This document shows, in pieces, positions 11,535-23,800 of a stretch of DNA of 64,000 nucleotides (position 1 is the stretch's first letter; each line of letters begins with the position of its first letter). This DNA comes from Datisca glomerata (Eukaryota; Streptophyta; Magnoliopsida; Cucurbitales; Datiscaceae), in assembly GCA_003255025.1 (NCBI GenBank), contig QANY01012059.1, positions 1,178,001 to 1,242,000 of the forward strand. Reading direction: 5' to 3'. The notes beneath the pieces were generated by a model. The model ran no database searches. It was not told the DNA's origin and saw only the letters and a list, made by a program, of their open reading frames with translations. Both the position numbers and the translations under genes were made by a program.

Positions 11535-11700
11535 ACAGCTTTATGTGAACATGATGAATGGATTCTTATAGGGTCTGTGAAAATAGTGATGAATTCTTAT
11601 GAGTTTTGGAGATGATGGATGGATTCTTATGGGTTTTGTGAAAATGCTAATGGATCTTTATGGTTTTCGGAGATGGTGGATGAATTCTTATGAGTTTATT
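11535..11700. repeat. Degenerate minisatellite, about 55-bp unit
   Basis: Three to four imperfect copies of 'gatgaatggattcttat.gg.tttgtgaaaatg' and 'gagttttggagatgatgga' alternate between 11540 and 11695. They interrupt the gag remnant. Confidence 0.7.
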
Positions 11701-12430
11701 ATTTGTACACAAATATCATAATCATACTTATCAAAATATCAAGTTTAGGGCCTTTGCATAGGACCATCAGGTTCTGATCTCTTGTGCGCAGTTATTTGTG
11801 TTAGCTCTTCAAAGAAATTGAGAAAATATTCTATCGTAACAACTTTTCACTTGAGCAGGTATGAAATGTATATCTAATTGAGTTTTGATACTCAGTTTGC
11901 TAAAAAATAGGCAAGAACTTACAATAGTATTCTCATGGCTCAAATTTTGAAGAAAGAGGAAATTTACCACAGTTATTCAAACGCCAAGTTCATGAGAGCT
12001 TCAATATATTTTTCCCAAAATACAGATCAAATTCAAGTCTCTAGTATTCCATTTTTTATATCCCAAAATACACATACATCAACGAAGAATGTTGGTGAGA
12101 GAAATTTGGAGAGAAACCCAAAATCTGGCATTAATGTTTTTGAGGAATAGATTCTAGCACAAGAGATGACTAATCATGGCCAAGATTAAAATGGGGAAGA
12201 AGACATTGGAGATGGAAGAAGTTGGAAAAGAAATCAGGGAAGAAGAGATTAAAGATGAAGGAAGATTGAAAAAAGAAAGAGAGAATAAAAAGGCACATGA
12301 AAGATAAAGTTGATTTTTTAACCTTTTTTTTTCATATAGGACACATGAGAGTATTAAAACTATTAAATTGGTTAAGTTAGTGTGTAAGGCGAGGATTTAA
12401 CCAACATAATTGCCTCATGTTTAACCAACA
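11701..12430. other. Unassigned stretch within the gag remnant
   Basis: It does not read as gypsy gag on the minus strand. A 71-codon plus-strand frame (11935-12150) has no recognisable domain. The strongly purine-rich segment at 12170-12310 has no clear function. It could be an insertion of unknown type. Confidence 0.25.
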
Positions 12431-13268
12431 TAATCTCTATCTGTCTTTTCAGGCTCGAATTGAAAATTTGGCAGAACATTAATCCTGAATTCTCTTCTGG
12501 AATGGAAAAACTAGCCAGATGTTGCTAGAGTAGATGATGTGATCGGTTGAGTCTATTTTTCTGTCATGCATCTCAAACTATGGGACTATAAATATGTAAG
12601 GACCCTTCTAGGAAGTGATCATTGAGGTGAAGGGTGATTCGGCTAGTCCATTCATAATCATGGCAGAATAACAACTATTGTCCATTGTTTGGACGTCAAG
12701 TCGTGTGACACACATGCTCAGTTCTTTTATCTACTTCACGAGATCATCTTCTTCATGATGCTCCTCTTCCTCTCTTCTCTTTCAGAATGAACATCATGAA
12801 TTTCGTGACTCTTCCATTTGTTCCCCTTCTATTTCTTCTCTACCTAGGAGTTCTGAGTTCTGCTGATGGGCTCATTGGCCGATGGAGCCTTGGACTAATG
12901 GCTTCGTGTTAGGCGAACATGCATCATGATATTTTCTACCATTCTGTTCTTAATTTCAGCGTTGTGTCGCTTGATCTCAGCCATGGAGCTCGTCAATAAT
13001 TCCATTTGTTCCATAAGTATAATTGATGACTGGGACTTTATCCAAGGGATGAACTATCAGAGACTTGTTGCAAAGACGGTTGCACCTCGAGGTGTTTAGG
13101 CCCAAAAAGTTCTAAGCTAATACAAGATTAGGCTAAGCTTCTATACGACGAGGTAGGGTCATTATTGGATAAGGCAGAGCCTCAGCTAGACGAAGTTGAA
13201 ACTTGACCTAATGTGGCCAAATCTCAGGCATGAAGAGATTGATTTTTGACATGGTGAGGCAGAGATTC

Positions 13269-13652
13269 TGTTAGATTATAGGCCTGTTCGAGAAGGAAAT
13301 TATCCAAGAAGATGAATGTGAGAAAGAAATAGAGTTTGGTGAGAAATTAGAGAGAGAAGAGAATTAGGATAGAAGCTTATTCATATTTCTTACCCATTTC
13401 TTACCATGCAAGTCATTCCTTATACCCCCTTAGCTACATAGCCTAATAGAATGGCTTAACAATTTACAACTGAATTTCTCTAACTGATAGCTAACAATTT
13501 CTCTAACTCATGTCTTAAGAACCATATGTGTTCTAATAATTCTAACATCTGTAATTTTTTAGCCCCTGTTTCACTTGAGATTCGACACGTAGTCTGGGTT
13601 GGAACACCTTTTATGCGACTGTCTGTTGTTTCTTGGGCTCAATGTCGTATCA
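13269..13652 (-). repeat. Chromovirus 3' LTR
   Basis: 384 bp, TG...CA. It matches 18128-18497 over most of its length. It carries about 60 bp extra around 13480-13540 ('ctgatagctaacaatttc', 'ttaagaaccatatgtg') that the other LTR lacks. Confidence 0.9.
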
Positions 13653-13699
13653 TTACCCCCTAATTAGTGCAAACCTTGTCCTCAAGGTTAAAAAATGGA

Positions 13700-16600
13700 T
13701 ATAGATCACGAAACAAGGCAAGATCTTTCCACGAAGTCTCTTCCAAAGGCAGGCCACTCCACTGCACTAGAACCTGTGGCACCCACTTGCCATTTTACTT
13801 TACTGTACAAGAATTCAAGATAGCTAAGGATGATAAAATGAGATTGCTGTCAACAGAAGTAAGTGGTAATTGCAATTGAGTAGCTTCACCCGGATTGGGG
13901 CACAGTTTGAACAAAGATACGTGAAACACCGGGTGAATGTGAGACAAGTCCGGTAATCTAAGCTAATAGGCCACGGTCCCAATTCGTTTATCAATACAAA
14001 AAGGGCCTTAATACCTTTTGCTAAGTTTGGAATGACTATTTCCCGAAATAGTGGCTTGCTTATAAGGTTGAAGCTTGACACAACACCATTGACCAACATC
14101 CATGGAAAACTCCTTGCGATGTTTATTAGCCTGAGTAGCCATTTGTTGTTGGGCGCAGGCCATGTTATCTCGGAGCTTGGTAAGAAGTTCCTCATGGGTA
14201 GCCAATGAAGAGTCAACTGCCTCTATGGTAGAAAGACCCAGAGAATATGATGGAAGAATGGAGGTGGCTTACCAAACACGGATTCAAAGGGGGTGATTTT
14301 TATGGTAGAATGGATAGTTGTGTTATAACACAATTCAACCCAAAGAAGAATCTCGGTCCACTTCTCAGGTTGTTCGTTTACAAATGCATGCAAATATTAT
14401 TCTAAAAACCTATTGAGAACCTCAGTTTGGCCGTCAGACAGTGGATGGTAGGCTCTAGACATGTGTAGAGAAGTCCCGCTCAAGTGGAAGAGATCCTTCC
14501 AAAACTTGCTAAGAAAAATTGGGTCACGATCTTAAACTATAGATTTGGGAAAGCCATGGTGCTTAACCACCGTTTCAGCAAACAATTATGCAATTGTAGT
14601 CCCTGTAAAGCCAATTTTAAGTGGCCCAAGATGGCCATACTCTGAAACTCGATCAACCACGACAAGTATCATTGTATAGCCATAAGAATTGGGCAACTCC
14701 ATAATGAAATGCAAACTAATATCTTCCCATACATTGGTAGGCACTGACAAGGGTTATAACAAGCCTAAAGGAACCGAAGTAGAGTATTTTGTCTTTTGAC
14801 ACACATGGCAAAGATTCACAAACTCGCGCACGTCCTGCTCCATTTTTTCCCAATAGAAACTTGTAGAAAGTGTTTTCTGGACTCCCATATGACCAGCTAA
14901 TGGTGATGAATGATACTCAAAATGCAGTTTCTGTCGAAGAGGAGGAAATGGACTAAAAACAGCCTACGACCCTTGTATAATAGGCCTTCTTTCACCGTGA
15001 AGGGAAAAAACTCAAGTTGAGGTTGATTACTTTTATCAAGCAAGGTTGCATAGTATGCATTAGTTTGCATTTCCTGTCTCAATTCATCAACGAAGCTGAA
15101 TATTGGAACAGTATGGGCGAGAAATTGACTTAAAGTTTAGGGTTTCTCCTCTATGAATTGCCGGAAAGTGCATCTGCCTCAGTGTTAGTTTTTCCTGGAT
15201 TATAATATATAACAAAGTTATAACCCAGAAGTTTGACAAGATACTTTTTCTATTCTAGTGTTTGAATGGCCTGAATCAAAATGTCCTTCAAACTGTGGTT
15301 GTCTGTCTAGATTGACCCCCCAAGCAAATATTGACGCCATTTAACGATAGCCTGTGTAACTGCATACAATTCCCGAACATAAGCTAAAGCTTTAGAGGGT
15401 GTAGGATTAAGCTCCTAACTGAAATAAGCAATGAGGTGATCTTGTTGTAGTAAAACAGCCCCAATGCCTGAGCCTGATGCATTTGTCTAGATAGTAAATG
15501 GAAGGGAAAAATTAGGTAAGGCCAAAATTGGAGCTTGAGTTAAAGCTTGCTTGAGAGTGTCAAAACCTGCCTGAGCTTCCGGAGACCACTTGAAACAACC
15601 GTTTTTAAGCAAATCAGTCAAGGGATTGAAGCATAACAAAACCCGAATTTTTGGTAATAACTCGTGAGGCCTAAAAATCCCCTAAGTGTTTTCAAGTTGA
15701 GGAATAGGCCATTCATTCACCGCTGCCAGTTTTGAAGGACTAGGAGCAACCTGTTTTTCAGAAACCACATGTCCCAAATACTCATTTCTGATTTTGTCCA
15801 AAAGAGCATTTGGTCTTTTTGCTATGTAAGAGTTTGAACGTAGGCACTGTAGGACCTCTTTCAAATGACAATAATGTCCCTCCATTTTTTGGATATAAAC
15901 CAGGATATCGTCCAAAAAGACTGACGACTTTGCGTAAGAAATCCTCGAAAGCCAAATTCATCGCAGCTTGAAAGGTAGCAGGAGCGTTTGTGAAGCCAAA
16001 CGGCGTTACAACAAACTTGTAATGACCTTGATGCTTTCGAAAAGCCATTTTGGGAATGTCCCAAGGATTCGGGCTTATTTGATGATAGCCTGCGTGTAAA
16101 CCAATCTTGGAAAAAACACTAGCTCCATGGAGCTCGTCAAGCACCTCATCGACTGTTGGAATCAGAAACTTGTCCTTGACCATGGCATTGTTCAGCACCC
16201 TATAATCGAAACAAAACCTCCACGATCCACCCTTCTTTTTAACCAACAAAACAAGTGAAGATAATGGGCTTTGGCTTGGCCTTATGACTCCCGACTCAAG
16301 CATCTCAGAGACTAGTTTCTCCATGTCAGATTTTTGAAAATACGAGTATCTATATGGCTTCATGTTTATAGGGTTAGTGTTCGACAACAGATTTATCTTA
16401 TGATCAATAAGAAAGAATGGTGGTAAGGTGGAGGGTTCAGAAAACACATCTTCATGCTCACTCAACAAGGACAACAAAGGAACAGGTAATTGAGCATTTG
16501 ATGTACTTGCTCCCACCCCAGCAGTGAAGGCAAATAATTGAAAGTATTGACAGATACCTTCTAATTCAGATAAACGGCGAAGTTGATTGAGGTGGACTTG

Positions 16601-17230
16601 CTCCATATGAATTAGTGGTCCCCCTTGCAGACGAATAGTTGAGCCGTTCCAGTCAAATTCCATATAGAAGGCCTTATAATACATGGTGATTTTACCAAGC
16701 ATTTCTAACCATTGAACTTTAAGAACAACATCGACACCTTGCAATTGGATCATGTAAAAAATAATTTCGACTCTTCTGTCCATTGAATTCTATAGGAACT
16801 TGAGGACAACAATTGTTATAGTGCATAGTATCACCGTTTCTGATTCACACTTTGAAGTGAGATGACCTGCATACAGGAAGTTTCAGAAAACGTGCAAGTT
16901 GTTCCTGGATAAAATTGTGCGTGCGACTTCCGTCAATCAATATTTGAACTATCGTGTCATCGATCTGACCTTTTAGGTGCAATGTCCGGGGGCAAGTCTG
17001 ACCGACCATTGTGTGGAAACTGATTTATGGAATATCCGAGGATGGTGAGTTGTTTTCAGCTAGACTAGCCAATTCTGTGTTAGAACACAATCACCATCTT
17101 CATCAGAGACCATAAAAAGAAATAACTTCCCCTTACATTTGTGACCCGGTGAAAATTTCTCGTCGCAATTGTAACATAATCCTTCTCTCGTCTAGCCAGC
17201 ATTTCCGCAGTGGACAATTTCTTGATCGTA
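13700..17230 (-). pseudogene. Chromovirus pol remnant (PR, RT, RH, IN, chromodomain)
   Basis: The protease region near 16910-16960 reads ILIDGSRTHNFIQ, a variant of the usual retropepsin site. A 333-codon frame (16783 to 15782) carries RT motifs: 'VKKKGGSWRFCFDYRVLN', 'HAGYHQI' and 'VTPFGFTNAPATFQ'. The RT active site, FLDDILVY (about 15896-15922), is intact but lies in another frame after a one-base shift. RNase H (about 15400-15560) has TNASGSG where Asp is expected in TDASGSG, plus stops. Integrase follows (about 14280-14900), with the HHCC region and a D,D,E core in pieces. Near 13715-13790 'WVPQVLVQWSGLP' is a chromodomain-like tail, which in chromoviruses steers integration to chromatin. 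Nonfunctional. Confidence 0.85.
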
Positions 17231-18093
17231 TAATGATTGGATTTAGGTGAAATGGAGGTGTAGGGGTTGGTGACAAAGGAGGTAGAGAGGAAGGCTTACT
17301 GGTATATGCAGTCTTGGCTGGCTAAGTTTTATCCACCCAAGTTTTTGTGGCACGCCTAGAATCTGAAATTTTATCATCATTAACCTGTCAAGGCCTAAGG
17401 CTTGAACCAATGTCTGAGGTTTAAACACCTGAACTACTTTTCGCAATTCATTACGTAAACCAGAAACGAAACAACTTATTCTGGCGTGCTTAGGAACACT
17501 AAGAATCTTGTTTGAGAGCTGCTCAAACTGATGCTGATAATCGAATAGGGAGCCAACCTGCGTCAATTTGGTCATCTTACCAAAATGATCCTCATAATCT
17601 GAAGGACCAAAACGTTTTTGCTCAACTGATTTCAAAAACTCAGTCCAATTCGTAATCAAATGGTTCTTACTCATCCAATCGTACCAGTCCAATGCATCGC
17701 CATCAAAGTGAAATGACGCGAGTGCTAGTCGATGCAGATCAAGTGTGTTGTAGTACTCAAAATAGCATTGTATCCTGGAAATCCAAGTTGATGGATTCCC
17801 TTCGTTGAAACGAGGCACATCCAACCTCATCGTCTTCATCACTAGAGAAATACTGGTTGCTGATTCTACGGTTGTGGAGGTGGATTAGGTGGAGGAAGGT
17901 TAATATTCCGACGCATGTGTTGTTCCACTTTTACGTCAAGTGTCTGCAAACTAATGGTAGATTCTTTCACGGTATTGGTCAAGAGTTCAATATCTGTACT
18001 CTGACGTTCAATCAAAACCGATTGAGATTCTTGTGCCACTGAATTTTTCATGATTGAATCATCGATACGAGCCTGTCGAGTTCCGTCTGCCAT
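17230..18093 (-). pseudogene. Chromovirus gag remnant
   Basis: The ATG at 18093, only 34 bp inside the 5' LTR, starts MADGTRQARIDD, followed by a coiled segment and a proline-rich linker. After a stop and a frame change near 17850, a 199-codon frame (17842 to 17243) holds the retrotransposon gag domain: 'DVPRFNEGNPSTWI', 'FHFDGDALDWYDW', 'WTEFLKSVEQKRFGPSDYED' and 'FVSGLRNELRKVVQVFKP'. This is the capsid-like domain that packages element RNA. The two blocks belong to one original protein, now split by mutations. The zinc knuckle lies downstream, near 17150-17215, in decayed form. Confidence 0.85.
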
Positions 18094-18107
18094 AGCTGAA
18101 AAGCAGA

Positions 18108-18127
18108 GGTAACAACGAGAGCACCAA
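18108..18127 (-). other. Post-LTR motif (putative primer site) of the chromovirus
   Basis: Directly after the 5' LTR, the minus strand reads TTGGTGCTCTCGTTG. It sits where the primer-binding site should be, but it does not match the common tRNA-Met site TGGTATCAGAGC. A near-identical motif follows the LTR of the element at 45726-50670. Confidence 0.5.
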
Positions 18128-18497
18128 TGTTAGATTATAGGCCTTCGAGAAGGCAATTCTCCAAGAAGATGAATGTGAGAAAGAAACTGAATTTAGAGAG
18201 AAATTAGAGAGAGAAGACAATTAGGGCAGAAGCTTATTCATATTTCTTACCCATTTCTTACCATGCATGCGATTCCTTATACCCCCTTAGCTACATAGCC
18301 TAACAGAATGGCTTAACAATTTACAACTGAATTTCTCTAAATTACACCTGAATTTCTCTAAATTACACCTGAATTTCCAACACCTGTAATTTTTTTATAC
18401 CCTTTTTCACTTGAGATTCGACACGTAGTCTTGGAAATGGGTTGGAACGCCTCTTATGTAACTGAGCCAGTCGTTTCTTGGGCTCAATGTTATATCA
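18128..18497 (-). repeat. Chromovirus 5' LTR
   Basis: 370 bp, TG...CA. It contains a short local repeat, 'ctctaaattacacctgaattt', in two copies near 18335-18376 that is absent from the partner LTR. Confidence 0.9.
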
Positions 18498-18645
18498 GCT
18501 TCGTAGGTGGAAGCTGAGCATGTAACATGCTGTCAGTTGAAGTGTCCTAGACTGATTATGGTTCGAGTTCTCACCACTGCAATGGCGAAAACATGATAGT
18601 AAGCGGTTTATGGGTGATAAATTTAAGAGTGGGATATTCAAGTGT

Positions 18646-18665
18646 TCCCCAGAAATGATGCCAAA
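18646..18665 (-). other. PBS-like segment of the host gypsy element
   Basis: The minus strand reads TTTGGCATCATTTCTGGGGA. Tat-type elements carry a PBS of the form TTTGGCGCCGTYTGTGGGGA, so this looks like a mutated copy. It sits between the gag side (left) and the presumed LTR (right). Confidence 0.5.
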
Positions 18666-18703
18666 TTATAGATGCAAGAAGGTTGTCTAAGGCATTCATG
18701 CGT

Positions 18704-18748
18704 CGCTTGGTGATCCAACGCTTGGTGATCCAACGCTTGGTGATCCAA
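18704..18748. repeat. Three exact 15-bp tandem repeats
   Basis: CGCTTGGTGATCCAA occurs three times head to tail with no mismatch, in the presumed LTR of the host gypsy element. Confidence 0.95.
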
Positions 18749-18847
18749 GGTTGATCTGAGAGTAAAATCTAAAAAAATATTGTGACGAGATTTACTTGAT
18801 ATTGATGTGGTGCCTAACTAATTAGACTTTGATGATCATGACACAAT

Positions 18848-19213
18848 TGTTGAAAACAAATAAACTTTGAAGTGTGAAAGCAAGAAGTAAAGAGTCAAAA
18901 TTTTAGAGTTAATAAAGACTTTACACCATCTTAGTCTTAGGAGCGGCCATAGGTGTGTGTGAAAGTTTGAATTATATTGCAACTTGTCTCTCCATCCTCA
19001 ACTATAAATAGATGGATGTTGAGTAGAGAAAGAGTAGTGGAGTGGAAACAAATTCTCTAAATCATAGAAAGAGTTTGAGAGAGACAAAGAGGGTTTCTAA
19101 GTTTTTTCTCTTATAGTAAGCTTTTGTTTGAAAGTTTTTAATCAAAGTTTTTTTGTGTTAATTAGTTTCTCAGAGGTTTACCATAAGTGACCTCAATCAA
19201 TCTACGTCCACCA
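18848..19213 (+). repeat. Copia 5' LTR
   Basis: TGTTGAA...CCACCA. It contains 'ctataaatagatgg' at about 19003-19016, a good TATA box placed as expected for the U3/R promoter. It matches 23957-24321 closely. Confidence 0.9.
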
Positions 19214-19217
19214 ATAT

Positions 19218-19230
19218 TGGTATCAAAGCT
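19218..19230 (+). other. Primer-binding site (tRNA-Met type)
   Basis: TGGTATCAAAGCT, one base away from the canonical TGGTATCAGAGC complementary to initiator tRNA-Met, four bases after the LTR end. Confidence 0.85.
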
Positions 19231-19849
19231 CTCAGGAGGTCTAGAAAGAAAGAAAAGAGAGTCTTTCCCGAATTTTTCAAAAACTTGAGTTACCCAGAAT
19301 TCAGTTCTGAGCATTTTAGAGTATTTTTCTAGTTCATACGATCGAAATGAGCTAAAATTCAACTTAAACGGAGTTCATACGAAAATCTATAGCCGGTCAA
19401 AGTTTGAACAAAAAAGTCAAACTTGCCGGGACCTTGCCGGAGAAGACGATGGAAAACCAGTCCAGTACTGCTACGTCATCACCCAATGATCCGTTACACA
19501 AGCAGGAGTCGAATGACACGTCATCAACGTTGCCACATCATTGACACGTCATTAAAAGTTTCAAAATTCTTAAAAATACCCCTAAAGTTGTGAAATTTCC
19601 CGAATAGCCCCTATACTCTTCCAAATTACAGAATAGCCCCTGTATTCTTCCCAATTATAGAGCAGCCCCTGTTCTTTCTGAAATTACAAAGAGACTTTGA
19701 AATTTGTTGATAATTTTGAAAGAGCCCAGAATATTTGAAAATTCCTGACCAGTAATTTTCAAGGGTTTTTACGATTCTGGTTTCAACCGCGTTGTCATAT
19801 TTTTCAAATTCTCCCTCCTATTTGAAATTTGTCAAGTTTAAATTTGAAA

Positions 19850-20880
19850 ATGGCAAACAACAATTCTGTGCAAGTTTCAAAACTCACCAAAGACAACTAC
19901 GACAATTGGTGCATTCAAATGAGAGCTTTACTAGGTTCTCAAGATGTTATGGATATCGTAGAAGATAGGTATGAAGAGACTACTTTAAAAGACGAAGAAA
20001 TAGCTTTGCCTGAAGCATAGAAAATAGTTCTTTGAGCTAACAGAAAGAATGATTGTAAAGCAAAGTCTATCATCTATCAAGGACTTGATGAATCAACATT
20101 CAAAATTATAGCTGCTGCTCAAACATCTCAAGAAGTTTGGGATATTCTTCAGAAGACATATAAAGGAGCTGACAAAGTGAGGAGAATTCACCTTCAAACT
20201 CTACGAGGTGAATTTGAATCCTTACGTATGAAATCTTAAAAATCAACTTCTGAATTTTATACACAAGTTATGGTGGTTGCCAACCAAAATTGAAGGAATG
20301 GAGAAAATCTTACAAACATGAGAATTTCAGAGAAAATTTTGCGATCCCTAGATCTAAAATTTGATTATATTGTTGTTGCCTTAGAAGAAACTAAGGATTT
20401 GGAGACTCTGTCCGCTGAAGAACTTGTTGATTCACTGTAAGCTCATGAGCATAAACTAACAAGGAAGTGAAGATAAAGTCCTGTAACAAGCTCTACAGTC
20501 AAAGCTGCACCTCAATACAGAGAGGCATGCGCAATGGGGAACATCGACATCACATAGGGGACGATGTCGTAACTCAGAATCAAGAAGCAGGTGCGGAAGA
20601 GGATTCTTTAGAGGACCAAGAGGAGAACAAAATTATGGAAGGCAGCAAAGCAATAGAAGATAACAAAACCACGGTGGACAACAGAACAACATCCCAAGAG
20701 GTGGAGGAAGAGGAAGAAGAGGCGGTTACAACAATCGTCCAAATGATGACAAAAGCAACATTCAATGTTATGATTGCCACAAATATGGTCATTATAACAA
20801 TGAATGTAGATCACCACCAGCACATGAAATTAGTGACCGAGCTAACTTTATAGAGAAAGAATTAGCTGCTAGAGACTCGA
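19850..20880 (+). pseudogene. Copia gag remnant
   Basis: The frame starts MANNNSVQVSKLTKDNYDNW (the N-terminal motif of plant copia gag, ATG at 19850) and continues 'QEVWDILQKTYKGADKVR', 'LQTLRGEFESLRM' and 'EKILRSLDLKFDYIVVALEE', the UBN2-type capsid region. Stops interrupt it at several points. A CCHC knuckle with all four ligands (CYDCHKYGHYNNEC, 20766-20807) survives. Between them is an Arg/Gly-rich stretch, now out of frame. It is the RNA-packaging protein of the element, not translatable in full here. Confidence 0.85.
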
Positions 20881-23800
20881 TAAGTTTGATGACACACAAC
20901 TCAATTGAACAAAATCATGGAATTTGGTTTCGTGATTCTTGAGCTAGTAATCACATGACTGGAAGCAATAATTTATTTGTCGAACTTGTAAGGTTCGTGG
21001 AGAAATTTCATTTGATTATCTTTCAAAAGTTCCAATCCAAAGAAATTGAGATATTCTAATCAAGCGAAAGGATGATGATCATGCTTTCATCTCCAATGTC
21101 TACTATGTTCCAGACATGAAGACTAACACATTGAGCCTTGGACAACTGTTGGAGAAAGGCTATCATATTAGCCTCAAAGACATGCATTTCACACTTATAG
21201 ATACTTGAGGGAAGATTATTACTTGAGTAAAGATGACGAAGAACAGGATGTTTCCATTAACTGTTCATCATGATACACCAAAATGTTTAAAGAGTATCAT
21301 CAATGAAAAAGATTGACTATGGCATCTCAGATATGGACATCTTAATTTTGAGAGTCTAAGATAACTAGGAAGTAAGAAGATGGTGAAAGGTCTTCCAAAT
21401 ATTCAGCATCCTAATGAGCTATGTGTGTTCTTAGTAAGCAACACATCTACAACTTTGGAAAGCGAGCAGATTGGAGAGCAACGAAGCCACTTGAATTAGT
21501 ACACAGTGATGTCTGTGGTCCGTTGAATCCAGAATCAAACAGACATAAGATATTTTCTCACCTTCACTAATGATTACAGTAGAAGAACTTGGGTGTATTT
21601 CTTAAATAGGAAATTAGAAGTGTTTGATAACTTCAAAGAGTTTAAAACTCATGTCGAAAAGCAAAGTGACTATCGCATCAAGACGTTGAGATCAGGTCAA
21701 GGTGGAGAATATAGCTCATATGAGTTTCAACGATTCTTGAAGCAACATAGAGTCATACATCAATTCACACCAGCATACACTCCACAACTAAATGGAGTAG
21801 CTGAGAGAAAGAACTGTACACTCCTTAACATGGCTAGGAGCATGTTGAAGGAAAAATCGTTGCCCAAGAGTTTTTGGGCAAAAGCAGTTTCACGTGCAGT
21901 TTGTTTACTGAATTGGTGTCCTACAAGAAGTTTGGTGAATATGACACCACATGAAGCATGGAGTACTCATAAGCCGAGTGTGAGTCATCTTAGAGTTTTT
22001 GGATGCATTGCATATGCAAAAATCTTAGAAGCTAGAAGAACAAAGCTCGAGGATAAAGGAGAGAAGTTTATCCTTGTTGGATATGGTGACAGGACCATGA
22101 GATACAAGCTGTACAACCCAGTCACTAAAAGAGTATTTTACAGCATATATGTAATTTTGAAGAAAGTGAATCCTGGAATTAGGATAATGCTGAATCTTCC
22201 AGGAATACAAAACTAACAGTTGAAGAAGAGGAATCAGCTCAACCAAGAGAAGAGCCATGGACACCACAAAGTGTTCAGCCCTCACCAAGAACAATTGAAA
22301 CTCCTGAATTAGTGATACGATAAATGTCTGATATGAGAACAAGAAGTATCCGAAATCTAGAAGATTTATATGAGTAGACAAATCTCATATATGATGATGA
22401 ATTTACATTATTCTATCTTCAGATGAATTATGATAGTTAGCTTTGATGAAGCTAACAAAGAGGACAAATGGAGAAAAGCAATGGATGAAGAAATTAAATC
22501 AATTAAAAAGTATAAAACATGAGAGTTTACTATTCTCCTAGAAGACCGCAAGTCTACTGGAGTAAAATGGGTTTATAAAACAAAGAGAAATGCTCAAGGA
22601 GAAATCCAAAGACATAAAGCAAGACTTGTAACAAAAGGTTATAAGCAGAAAAAATGTATTCACTATGGATAAGTCTTTGCCTCTGTTGCCAGACTTGAGA
22701 CCATCAGACTGATGATATCATTAGTAGCACAGAAGAGGTGGAAGACCTACCAGCTGGATGTAAAGTCAGCTTTTCTGAATGAGTTTCTTGAAGAAAAAAT
22801 CTATGTGGACTAGCCACCTCGATATGTGAAGAAAGTCCAAGAAAAGGTGTACAAGCTAAAGAAAGCCTTGTACGAATTAAAACAAGCTCCTCGTGCGTAG
22901 AACATGAAGATAGATACTTACTTCCAAAATAATGGTTTTGAAAAGTGTCCCTATGAGAATGCACTATACTTGAAGAAAGAAGCTGATGGTAGTATGTTAT
23001 TGCATGCTTATATGTTGACGACTTGGTCTTCACAGGTAACAATCCAACCATGTTTGACTCTTTCAAAAAGCGTATGGTTCGTGAATTTGAAATGATAGAC
23101 ATTGGTCTTATGGCTCAGTTCCTCGACATTGAAGTGAAACAGAGCGAGGAATGAATCTTCATCTCCCAAGGTATAAGCATGCAATAAGTTTGGCTTGGAA
23201 AATTGTAATCCTGTTACTACTCTTGTTGAATCAAGAATAGAACTAAGGAAGAATGAGCAAGGAGATGTTGATCCAACCTATTTCAAAAGCTTGGTTGGAA
23301 GTTTGAGAAATCCAACATGCGCTAGACCAAATATACTCTATGGAGTTGAACTAGTCAGCAGGTATATGGAGACTCCTAACCGGTCTCATCTGAATGCATC
23401 AAAAATGATACTTCGGTACATTAAAGGTACTCTCAATGATGGTTTATTCTACTCGTCCAGTAAAAATTTCAAACTTGTTGGATATTCTGATAGTGATTAG
23501 GGAAGAGACTTGGATGAAAGAAAAAGTACTACATGTTTTGTCTACTCTATAGGAGATACTGTATTTACATGGTCTTAAAAAATAAGCTATTATGAAACTA
23601 TCATCATGTGAAGTTGAGTATGTTGCCGCCAGCTCAGCAGTTTTCCATGGAATATGGCTTAGAAATATGATGAAATGCTTAGGATTCCGATAAGATGATC
23701 CCACTAAGATCTACATTGATAATCGTTCAGCGATTGCACCAGCAAAGAATCCAATGCACCATGAAAGAACCAAACACATTGATACTCGTTATCATTTCAT

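Larger units (their letters stand above)
10730..13100 (-). pseudogene. Gypsy gag (and protease start) remnant
   Basis: The N-terminal side near 12950-13010 reads 'MEQMELLTSSMAEIKRHNAEI', typical of the coiled start of plant gypsy gag. The C-terminal zinc-binding region is clear at 11040-11130: YCDFHKHYGHKTDYYWKLKK, then 'EGLTNGRHLMEFL'. This is the C-x2-H-x3-H/GH pattern followed by the leucine-rich segment characteristic of Tat/LARD-type gag. Then 'HMIHGG' and 'DIHHPNDDAVVICLNVANR' near 10745-10820 match the run-up to the protease, which ends about where the active site should begin. A stretch of about 700 bp (11700-12430) does not fit gag and may be an insertion. Several stops occur. Confidence 0.7.
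13269..18497 (-). mobile_element. Ty3/gypsy chromovirus, complete but degenerate
   Basis: Two LTRs (13269-13652 and 18128-18497) start TGTTAGATTATAGG and end ..TATCA. They enclose, on the minus strand, gag, protease, RT, RNase H, integrase and a chromodomain-like tail, in that order. Flanking pentamers are GATTC (13264-13268) and GCTTC (18498-18502), a duplication with one mismatch. A purine-rich tract 'ttagggggtaa' (minus strand of about 13653-13663) fits the polypurine tract. LTRs differ by indels and substitutions, and the coding region has many stops, so the copy is old and inactive. Confidence 0.9.
10690..18847 (-). mobile_element. Tat-like Ty3/gypsy fragment, host of nested insertions
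   Basis: The fragment shows a PBS-like segment (18646-18665), then, past an inserted chromovirus (13269-18497), a gag region (13100 down to about 10730) with the start of a protease. No RT or integrase from this element is visible, so it is either truncated or a gag-only derivative. Its probable 5' LTR starts near 18666 and is interrupted by the copia element at 18848. Flanking sequence from 24322 may be the remainder of that LTR. The Tat-like assignment rests on the gag zinc-finger style and the PBS form. Confidence 0.6.

Noticed and set aside
20467..20853. 128-codon plus-strand frame, acidic, in the first copia gag, and two minus-strand frames opposite it
   Set aside because: The plus-strand frame is a shifted reading of the Arg/Gly-rich gag linker. 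The zinc knuckle lies in another frame. The minus-strand frames are shadows.
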